Origin: an uncultured Pseudomonas sp.
GTDB taxonomy: Bacteria; Pseudomonadota; Gammaproteobacteria; Pseudomonadales; Pseudomonadaceae
Reading direction: 5' to 3'
DNA length: 64,000 bases
Assembly: GCF_913777995.1 (NCBI RefSeq)
Contig: NZ_CAJYVE010000038.1
Coordinates: 62,001 to 126,000 of the forward strand
Shown in pieces: positions 57,240-64,000 of the stretch (positions within the stretch are counted from its first letter, which is position 1; every line of letters begins with the position of its first letter). The notes beneath the pieces are model-generated. The model was not told the DNA's origin. It worked only from the letters and a program-made list of their open reading frames with translations, and made no database searches. A program made the position numbers and the translations under genes.

Positions 57240-58325
57240 TCAGCCGGTCAGGCGCGGTTGCAGGGCGGCGATCTGTTCACGAATTGCCGGTATCAGGCCC
57301 CGGCCGTAGGCTTCGGCGTCGTCCAGAGGATCGAAGCCGCGAATCAGGAAGGTGCTGGCCCCGGCCTGCCAGTAGCGGCCCAGGGCTTTGGCGACCTGTT
57401 CCGGGGTGCCGACCAGGGCGGTGGAGTTCCATTGCGCGCCGGTCAACCGCGCGACACCGGTCCACAGCCGTTCGTCGAGCACTTCGCCGCGCTGCGCCGC
57501 TGCCAACAGGCGTTGTGAACCCGCGTTGTCCGGTGTGTGGCCATGCACGGGCAGGCCCTGGCGTTCGCGGTTGGCGCGGATGCGTTCGAGTATCTCGGCG
57601 GCGCGGCGCCAGGCGGCTTCTTCGCTGTCGGCGACGATGGGCCGGAACGACACCGAGATGCGCGGGTTGCGCCCTTGGGCCTGAGCCAGGCGCTGCAGGT
57701 GGCGTACGTGCTCGCTGAAGTCCGCCAACGGTTCGCCCCACAGCATGTAGGTGTCGGCATGGCGCGCGGCAACCTCCAGCGCGGCGGGCGAGGAGCCGCT
57801 GAAGTAAATGGGGATGTGTGGCTTTTGCCGCGGGCGTACGTTGGGCAAGGCGCCCTTGAAGCGATAGAACTCGCCCTGGTGGTCCACCGGACCCGCAGCC
57901 GTCCAGATCGCCTTGAGCGCGTGCAGGTATTCATCGGTGCGCGCGTAGCGCTGGTCATGGTCGAGCCAGTCGCCGTCGCGTTGCTGATCCGTGTCGCTGC
58001 CACCGCTGATCACATTGAGGGCCAGGCGGCCGTTGCTGAACTGGTCGAGCGTGGCCAGCTGCCGGGCCGCCAGGGGCGGGGCGATCACGCCGGGGCGGTA
58101 GGCGAGCAGGATGCCGAGGCGCTGGGTGGCGGCGGCGATGAACGAACTGACCACCGCGCCCTCGGCGCCATTGGAGAAGTAGCCGACCAGCGCCTTGTCG
58201 AAGCCGGCGTTTTCATGCGCCTGCGCGAAGCGGCGCACGAAGTCCGCGTCTACGGCGTCGCCCAGCGGCTGGTCCACCTCGGCGCTGGGGGTGGCGGTGA
58301 TCATGCCGATGATTTCGACGCTCAT
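57240..58325 (-). CDS. FMNH2-dependent alkanesulfonate monooxygenase-like (SsuD/LLM class)
   Basis: A 361-residue luciferase-like (LLM) oxygenase that uses reduced FMN to cleave C-S bonds of sulfonates or related molecules. Typical markers: the GRLALNVISGGSDTDQQRDGD segment (about 98-118) and the NALVG-like GTPEQVA region near the C-terminus. The start has AAGGAG. It precedes the SsuA-like gene in the same operon. The reductase partner (SsuE) is not next to it. The inducing condition is likely sulfate starvation, by analogy. Confidence 0.87.
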   Translation of the reverse strand: MSVEIIGMITATPSAEVDQPLGDAVDADFVRRFAQAHENAGFDKALVGYFSNGAEGAVVSSFIAAATQRLGILLAYRPGVIAPPLAARQLATLDQFSNGRLALNVISGGSDTDQQRDGDWLDHDQRYARTDEYLHALKAIWTAAGPVDHQGEFYRFKGALPNVRPRQKPHIPIYFSGSSPAALEVAARHADTYMLWGEPLADFSEHVRHLQRLAQAQGRNPRISVSFRPIVADSEEAAWRRAAEILERIRANRERQGLPVHGHTPDNAGSQRLLAAAQRGEVLDERLWTGVARLTGAQWNSTALVGTPEQVAKALGRYWQAGASTFLIRGFDPLDDAEAYGRGLIPAIREQIAALQPRLTG

Positions 58326-58370
58326 GGAAGCTCCTTCGCCTGGGATGCTGGCTTGCCAATAAAGGGATTT

Positions 58371-58410
58371 CTTATAAGCAGTAGGTACTGACCTATCGCT
58401 TGCTTATAAG
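58371..58410. promoter_or_regulatory. Paired CTTATAAG palindromes upstream of the sulfonate operon
   Basis: CTTATAAGCA at 58371-58380 and TGCTTATAAG at 58401-58410 are mutual reverse complements, and each holds an 8-base self-palindrome CTTATAAG. They are 20 bases apart, just upstream of the monooxygenase start, in an A/T-rich region. A regulator site (CysB-like or other) is likely. Confidence 0.55.
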
Positions 58411-58525
58411 AGTAAGGGGCAAGTCATAGCGAAGTGAAATTCGTAATGGCTATAAGCTAATATTTTAATCCTGTATTAAGTTTGTTTTTTAAGTTGCAAT
58501 AAATGCATTTATTGGGCGCTGATTG

Positions 58526-59839
58526 CTAGCGCTGGTGTACCCGCCGTCCCGCCGCCCAGGTCTGCCTGATCGCTCGGTCGTCGCCCAGGGTCATGAGCAC
58601 GAAAAGCCTTTCTTCCAGGCTGCGGCAGTGCTTAAGACGCTGGGTGATCAGCGGCGTGGCGTGGTAGTCCAGTACCACGAAGTCCGCCTCGTTGCCGGGC
58701 CTGAAGCTGCCGATGCGGTCGTCCAGGTGCAGGGCCCGGGCGCCGCCGAGGGTGGCCAGGTACAGCGACTTGAACGGATGCAGCCGTGCGCCCTGCAGCT
58801 GCATCACCTTGTAGGCCTCGTTGAGGGTCTGCAGGATCGAGAAGCTGGTGCCGGCGCCGACATCCGTGCCCAGGCCCACCTTGACCTTGTGCCGTTCGGC
58901 CATCGGCAGGTTGAACAGGCCGCTGCCCAGAAACAGGTTGGAGGTGGGGCAGAAAGCGATGGCCGAGCCGGTTTGTGCCAGGCGCGCGCAGTCGGTGTCG
59001 CACAGGTGTACGCCATGGGCGAACACCGAGCGCTCGCCGAGCAACTGGTGATGATCGTAGACGTCCAGGTAGCTGCTGCGCTCGGGGTGCAGCGAGCGCA
59101 CCCAGTCGATTTCCTGACGGTTCTCGCTCAGGTGGGTCTGCAGATACACGCCGGGGTGTTCGGCCAGCAGTCGCCCGGCCATGGCCAGCTGTTCGGGCGA
59201 GCTGGTCGGCGCGAAACGCGGCGTGACCGCATAGCTCAAGCGGCCCCGGCCATGCCAGCGCTCGATCAGCGCCTTGCTGTCGGTGTAGGCGCACTGCGGG
59301 GTGTCGAGCAGATCGGGCGGCGCGTTGCGGTCCATCATCACCTTGCCGGCGATCATCCGCAGGTCACGGCGTTCGGCCTCGGCGAAGAAGGCCTCGACCG
59401 AAGTCCGGTGCACGCTGCCGAATACCATGGCGGTGGTGGTGCCGTTGCGCAGCAGTTCGTCGATGAACTGGCTGGCCGCCGTGGCGGCATGGGCGGGGTC
59501 GGCGAACTGGCGTTCGCAGGGGAAGGTGTAGGTCTGCAGCCAGTCCAGCAGCTGTTCGCCATAGGCGCCGATCATCCCGGCCTGGGGCAGATGAATGTGG
59601 GTGTCGATGAACCCGGGGGTGAGCAGTGCGTCGGGGTGTTCGATCAGGGTGACTTCGCGGCCCAGTTGCGGCAACAGCTCGCTGGCCGGCCCCATGGCCT
59701 GGATCTGCCCGTTTTCGACCAGCAGCAGGCCGTCCTCGACATATTCGAAGCTGGCCTCGACACCGACCTCGGCCGGGTCGGCCAGGCTGTGTAGCAGGGC
59801 ACCACGATGGGCGGTACGAAGGGGGGTGGCAGACGGCAT
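58526..59839 (-). CDS. guaD: Guanine deaminase
   Basis: A 437-residue zinc amidohydrolase converting guanine to xanthine, feeding purine catabolism. The metal site begins PGFIDTHIHLPQ (about 68-79). The Zn/active-site motifs GVYLQTHLSENRQE, HGVHLCD and the final metal Asp in GLGTDVGAG are present. The start at 59839 has GAGG before it; the longer frame to 59926 has no ribosome site. It diverges from a GntR regulator with 226 bases between them. Confidence 0.94.
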   Translation of the reverse strand: MPSATPLRTAHRGALLHSLADPAEVGVEASFEYVEDGLLLVENGQIQAMGPASELLPQLGREVTLIEHPDALLTPGFIDTHIHLPQAGMIGAYGEQLLDWLQTYTFPCERQFADPAHAATAASQFIDELLRNGTTTAMVFGSVHRTSVEAFFAEAERRDLRMIAGKVMMDRNAPPDLLDTPQCAYTDSKALIERWHGRGRLSYAVTPRFAPTSSPEQLAMAGRLLAEHPGVYLQTHLSENRQEIDWVRSLHPERSSYLDVYDHHQLLGERSVFAHGVHLCDTDCARLAQTGSAIAFCPTSNLFLGSGLFNLPMAERHKVKVGLGTDVGAGTSFSILQTLNEAYKVMQLQGARLHPFKSLYLATLGGARALHLDDRIGSFRPGNEADFVVLDYHATPLITQRLKHCRSLEERLFVLMTLGDDRAIRQTWAAGRRVHQR

Positions 59840-60065
59840 TGAAACCTCATGAATGGTGCGCACAGGCATACAAGTGATCGGACAGCGATTCGTGTGGGCG
59901 TTTCCTGATGTTTTGTTCATCCACATCCTGGCGCTTGATATACACTGCGCCGCTTGTATCGAAACTTTGCACGACAGGGCACGTCAAGCCCGCTCCAGGC
60001 GACGCCTGGCGGCTCCCCCGGCATTCAGCCCAGGGGTCTGGTCCGGATTCTCAAGGAATTAAACG

Positions 60066-60722
60066 ATGTTCAAGGCGCTGGATAGTCTGGCAGAGCAGAT
60101 TGCCCAACATTTGGCCGAGCGGATCATCCGCGGCGAACTCAAGCCTGGTGAGCGCATCCAGGAACAGAAAGTCACCCAGGCCCTGAACGTCAGCCGCGGT
60201 TCGGTGCGCGAGGCGCTGCTGATTCTGCAGCGCCGCCACCTGGTGGTGATTCTGCCCCGGCGTGGCGCCCAGGTCACCGCGCTCAACGCGCACCACGTGA
60301 CCAGCCTGTGCAAGCTGATGAGCGAGTTGTACATCCTGCTGGGTATCGCCGTGTCCGAACGCTGGCAGAGTCCCGCCGACCTGCAGCCTTTCCTGGTCAT
60401 CCAGCAGCGTCTGCAGGCCAGCTTCGAAAGCCAGAACGTGCAGGCCTTCGTCGAAGACAGCTTCAACGTCATGCGTGCGGCCTTTCCGTTCGCCGACAAC
60501 CCTTACCTGCAGGAAACCGTCGAGAATCTGCAGCCCGCCATGAGCCGCAACTATTTCCTGGCTTTGGAGCAGCGCAAGGCCGAAATGAGCGACTACCTGC
60601 GGCTGTTCGAGCAACTGCTGCAGGCCGTACTCGACCGCGACCCGGTGCGCGTGCGCGAGGTGTTGTCCGAATACGGCCAGCGCAGCTGCCAGCTGGTGCT
60701 GGCCGCCTTGCAGGCGGTCTGA
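60066..60722 (+). CDS. GntR-family transcriptional regulator (FadR subfamily)
   Basis: A 218-residue regulator. The N-terminal winged helix has GELKPGERIQEQKVTQALNVSRGSVREALLILQ (about 23-55), the classical GntR DNA-binding pattern. The C-terminal half is an all-helical FCD ligand-binding domain. It diverges from guaD and ends 4 bases before smc. By position it is a candidate controller of guaD, with a purine or derivative as effector; this is inference. Confidence 0.9.
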   Translation: MFKALDSLAEQIAQHLAERIIRGELKPGERIQEQKVTQALNVSRGSVREALLILQRRHLVVILPRRGAQVTALNAHHVTSLCKLMSELYILLGIAVSERWQSPADLQPFLVIQQRLQASFESQNVQAFVEDSFNVMRAAFPFADNPYLQETVENLQPAMSRNYFLALEQRKAEMSDYLRLFEQLLQAVLDRDPVRVREVLSEYGQRSCQLVLAALQAV

Positions 60723-60726
60723 ATCC

Positions 60727-63700
60727 ATGCGCCTGAAGTGCATCAAGCTGGCGGGCTTCAAGTCCTTCGTCGACCCGACCACGGTGAACTTCCCCAGCAA
60801 CATGGCGGCCGTGGTCGGCCCCAACGGTTGCGGCAAATCCAACATCATCGACGCGGTGCGCTGGGTCATGGGCGAAAGCTCGGCGAAGAACCTGCGCGGC
60901 GAATCGATGACCGACGTCATCTTCAACGGCTCGACCAGCCGCAAGCCGGTCAGCCAGGCGAGCATCGAACTGGTGTTCGACAACTCCGCCGGCACCCTGG
61001 TGGGGGAGTACGCCGCGTATGCAGAGATCTCCATCCGCCGCAAGGTGACCCGCGAAAGCCAGAACACCTATTACCTCAACGGCGTGAAGTGCCGGCGCAA
61101 GGACATCACCGACATCTTCCTCGGCACCGGCCTGGGGCCGCGCAGCTACTCGATCATCGAGCAGGGAATGATTTCCAAGCTCATCGAGGCCAAGCCCGAG
61201 GAGTTGCGTAACTTCATCGAGGAAGCCGCGGGTATCTCCAAGTACAAGGAGCGTCGCCGCGAGACCGAGAACCGTATCCGCCGCACCCAGGAGAACCTGG
61301 CGCGCCTGACCGACCTGCGCGAAGAGCTCGAACGCCAGCTCGAACGCCTGCACCGCCAGGCCCAGGCGGCCGAGAAGTACCAGCAGTACAAAGGCGAGGA
61401 GCGGCAGCTCAAGGCTCAGCTCTCGGCGTTGCGCTGGCAGACCCTCAACGACCAGGTGCGCCAGCGCGAAGCGGTGATCGGCGACCAGGAAGTGGCCTAC
61501 GAGGCGCTGGTGGCCGAGCAGCGCAACGCTGACGCTGGCATCGAGCGCCTGCGCGACGGCCATCATGAACTGTCGGAGCGTTTCAACCTGGTACAGGGGC
61601 GCTTCTATTCGGTGGGCGGTGACATCGCCCGGGTCGAACAGAGCATCCAGCACGGCCAGCAACGGCTGCGCCAGTTGCAGGACGATTTGCGCGAAGCCGA
61701 GCGCGCGCGCCAGGAAACCGAGTCGCACCTGGGGCACGACACCACGCTGCTGGCGACCCTGGACGAAGAGCTGCAGATGCTCGAACCCGAGCAGGAAATC
61801 ACCGCCGCCGCTGCCGAGGAATCGGCCATCGCCCTGGAAGACGCCGAGGCGGCGATGCATGCCTGGCAGGAACAGTGGGACCGCTTCAACCAGCAGTCGG
61901 CCGAGCCGCAGCGCCAGGCGCAGGTGCAGCAGGCGCGCATCCAGCAGCTGGAGCAGAGCCTGGAACGCCTGGCCGAGCGCCAGCGGCGCCTGGCTGAAGA
62001 GCTGCAGCTGCTTGCCGCCGACCCCGAAGACGCGGCCATCCAGGCCCTGGACGAGGAGCTGGCGGCTCGCGAGCTGACCCTCGAAGACCTGCAGATCAAC
62101 GAAGAACAGGCCGGCGAGCGCCTGGAGCAGCTGCGCGACGACTTGCAGCGCAGCGTGCAGGCGCAGCAGCAGGCGCAGGGTGAACTGCAACGCCTCAATG
62201 GTCGCCTGGCTTCCCTCGAAGCCTTGCAGCAGGCCGCCCTGGACCCGGACAGCGGCACCGCCGACTGGTTGCGCGAGCAGCAGCTGGTACAACGTCCGCG
62301 ACTGGCCGAGGGGCTGGAGGTGGAGCCGGGTTGGGAACTGGCGGTGGAAACCGTGCTGGGCGCCGACCTGCAGGCGGTGCTGGTGGATGATTTCGCCCGC
62401 CTCGATCTGGCCGGTTTCAGCCAGGGCGACCTGCGTCTGGTCAGCCCTGGCAACGCCACGTCCGGTGCGCCCGGCAGCCTGCTGGACAAGGTGCGCAGCG
62501 CGGTCGACCTGTCGGCCTGGCTGGGTCAGGTCGTGCCCGTCGACGACCTCGACCAGGCGCTGGCACTCCGTGCTTCGCTGCAGCCAGGGCAGAGTCTGAT
62601 CAGCCGTGACGGCTATTGGCTGGGGCGCGACTTCCTGCGTGTGCGCCGCGCCGCCGAGGCGCAGAGTGGCGTCTTGGCGCGGGGTCAGGAAATCCAGCAG
62701 TTGGGCATGCAACGCGACGAACGCGAGTCGGCGCTGGCCGAGCTGGAGGAGCGTCTGCAGGTGTTGCGTGAGCAACAGTCCAGCCACGAACAACAGCGTG
62801 AGGAGTTGCGCCGCCGCCTGCAGGACGAAAACCGCCAGCAGGGTGAACTCAAGGCGCGCCTGTCGGCGGCACGTGCCAAGGCCGAGCAGTTGACCCTGCG
62901 CCGCACGCGCCTGGAAGAAGAGTTGGCCGAACTGGCCGAACAGCGCAGCGTCGAGCACGAGAACCTCGGCGAGTCGCGCCTGCAACTGCAGGACGCCCTG
63001 GATGCCATGGCCCAGGACACCGAGCAGCGCGAGGTGCTGCAGGGCCAGCGTGACCAGTTGCGTGAGCGCCTCGACCGGGTCCGTCAGGAGGCGCGCCAGC
63101 ACAAGGATCGCAGCCACCAGTTGGCTGTGCGTCTGGGCTCGCTCAAGGCGCAGCACAGTTCCACCCATCAGGCACTGGAGCGTCTGCGCATGCAGTCCGA
63201 GCGCCTCAGCGAGCGCCGTGAGCAGTTGAGCCTGAACCTGGAGGAGGGCGCCGCGCCCCTCGAAGAACTGCGCCTGAAGCTCGAAGAGCTGCTGGAGCGG
63301 CGCATGGTGGTGGACGACGAGATGCGCACCGCCAAGAACGCCCTGGAAGACGCCGACCGCGAACTGCGCGAGGTCGAGAAACGCCGCAGCCAGGCCGAGC
63401 AGCAGGCTGCCCTGTTGCGTGGCCAGCTGGAGCAGCAGCGCCTGGACTGGCAGTCGTTGAGCGTGCGGCGCAAAGCCTTGCAGGATCAGTTGCACGAGGA
63501 CGGCTATGACCTCGCCGGTGTGCTGGCGACCCTGGAGCCCGGCGCCACCGAGCGCCAGGCCGAGGATGAGCTGGAGAACATCGCTGCGCGTATCCAGCGC
63601 CTGGGGGCGATCAACCTGGCGGCCATCGACGAGTTCCAGCAGCAGTCGGAGCGCAAGCGTTACCTGGATGCCCAGAACGCCGACCTGGTCGAGGCTCTGG

Positions 63701-64000
63701 ATACCCTGGAGAACGTCATTCGCAAGATCGACAAGGAAACCCGCAACCGCTTCAAGGACACCTTCGATCAGATCAACAGCGGTATCCAGGCCCTTTTTCC
63801 AAAAGTTTTCGGTGGTGGCTCGGCTTATTTGGAACTGACGGGCGAAGATCTACTCGATACAGGGGTGACGATCATGGCGCGCCCCCCCGGGAAGAAGAAC
63901 AGCACCATTCATTTGCTGTCTGGCGGCGAGAAAGCCCTGACAGCCCTGTCGCTGGTGTTCGCCATCTTCCAGCTCAACCCGGCGCCGTTCTGCATGCTCG
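60727..64000 (+). CDS. smc: Chromosome segregation protein SMC (partial, runs off the right end)
   Basis: At least 1091 codons are open from the ATG at 60727 to the end of the window. The N-terminal ATPase head has Walker A GPNGCGKS (about 33-40). A long coiled coil rich in Q, R, E and L follows (about 170-500 and 680-930), interrupted by a hinge domain around 520-670 that has glycines in AEGLEVEPGWELAVETVLG. The ABC signature LSGGEKALTALSLVFA appears near 1060. Walker B lies beyond the edge. SMC compacts and organises the nucleoid with ScpAB. Confidence 0.96.
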   Translation, partial: MRLKCIKLAGFKSFVDPTTVNFPSNMAAVVGPNGCGKSNIIDAVRWVMGESSAKNLRGESMTDVIFNGSTSRKPVSQASIELVFDNSAGTLVGEYAAYAEISIRRKVTRESQNTYYLNGVKCRRKDITDIFLGTGLGPRSYSIIEQGMISKLIEAKPEELRNFIEEAAGISKYKERRRETENRIRRTQENLARLTDLREELERQLERLHRQAQAAEKYQQYKGEERQLKAQLSALRWQTLNDQVRQREAVIGDQEVAYEALVAEQRNADAGIERLRDGHHELSERFNLVQGRFYSVGGDIARVEQSIQHGQQRLRQLQDDLREAERARQETESHLGHDTTLLATLDEELQMLEPEQEITAAAAEESAIALEDAEAAMHAWQEQWDRFNQQSAEPQRQAQVQQARIQQLEQSLERLAERQRRLAEELQLLAADPEDAAIQALDEELAARELTLEDLQINEEQAGERLEQLRDDLQRSVQAQQQAQGELQRLNGRLASLEALQQAALDPDSGTADWLREQQLVQRPRLAEGLEVEPGWELAVETVLGADLQAVLVDDFARLDLAGFSQGDLRLVSPGNATSGAPGSLLDKVRSAVDLSAWLGQVVPVDDLDQALALRASLQPGQSLISRDGYWLGRDFLRVRRAAEAQSGVLARGQEIQQLGMQRDERESALAELEERLQVLREQQSSHEQQREELRRRLQDENRQQGELKARLSAARAKAEQLTLRRTRLEEELAELAEQRSVEHENLGESRLQLQDALDAMAQDTEQREVLQGQRDQLRERLDRVRQEARQHKDRSHQLAVRLGSLKAQHSSTHQALERLRMQSERLSERREQLSLNLEEGAAPLEELRLKLEELLERRMVVDDEMRTAKNALEDADRELREVEKRRSQAEQQAALLRGQLEQQRLDWQSLSVRRKALQDQLHEDGYDLAGVLATLEPGATERQAEDELENIAARIQRLGAINLAAIDEFQQQSERKRYLDAQNADLVEALDTLENVIRKIDKETRNRFKDTFDQINSGIQALFPKVFGGGSAYLELTGEDLLDTGVTIMARPPGKKNSTIHLLSGGEKALTALSLVFAIFQLNPAPFCML

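Noticed and set aside
60469..63495. A 1008-codon open frame antisense to smc
   Set aside because: It lies entirely opposite the SMC coiled-coil region, and its predicted protein is a low-complexity Leu/Gln/Ala/Val sequence. This is the usual mirror of G/C-rich third positions; no domain or ribosome site supports it.

Overview
The window is chromosomal DNA of a Pseudomonas, most likely of the P. putida group. The first 25 kb follow the conserved Pseudomonas order glnS-cysS-folD-tRNAs-tig-clpP-clpX-lon-hupB-ppiD-fabI-(npp/yej peptide ABC operon)-mltD-gloB-methyltransferase-rnhA-dnaQ. G+C is high, and REP-type repeats of the Pseudomonas kind lie in several gaps. The window ends inside smc. No insertion sequence, prophage or CRISPR array was seen. 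Region 1 (1-25 kb) is core: aminoacyl-tRNA synthetases, folate metabolism, three tRNAs, the trigger factor-ClpXP-Lon protein quality-control set with a convincing sigma-32 site before lon, HU, PpiD, FabI, a five-gene oligopeptide importer with two tandem binding proteins, MltD, glyoxalase II, RNase H and the proofreading subunit of DNA polymerase III. Region 2 (25-37.4 kb) is accessory: a GNAT protein, a small unknown protein, a ChrR-like flavin reductase, then a 1725-residue toxin-like protein that carries a DUF6543-like (dermonecrotic toxin family) module and a C-terminal M35 (aspzincin) metalloprotease motif with no visible immunity gene. It is followed by two valine-type acyl-CoA catabolic genes and an EmrAB-like MFS/HlyD efflux pair. 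Region 3 (37.4-48.6 kb) is the most system-like part. An arginase-fold protein and two SMR-like membrane subunits sit behind a likely sigma-54 promoter. A MipA/OmpV outer-membrane protein diverges from a tightly overlapped six-gene operon encoding a HAD phosphatase, class III aminotransferase, alpha/beta hydrolase, FemAB-like acyltransferase, sensor kinase and sigma-54 activator. That operon has a near-perfect sigma-54 promoter and an upstream palindrome, so it probably feeds back on itself through its own activator. A LysE exporter follows. Two 112-base REPIN copies about 95% identical sit on either side of mipA, this operon and lysE. I know of no named pathway with this gene set; amine biosynthesis or modification is an inference. 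Region 4 (48.6-64 kb) holds mostly single genes: an unknown GGCT-like protein, a bile acid symporter-family transporter, a lipoprotein, an aldo/keto reductase, a Cache-type chemoreceptor, a TonB-dependent receptor convergent with a sulfonate monooxygenase/binding-protein pair, guanine deaminase with a divergent GntR regulator, and the first 1091 codons of smc.
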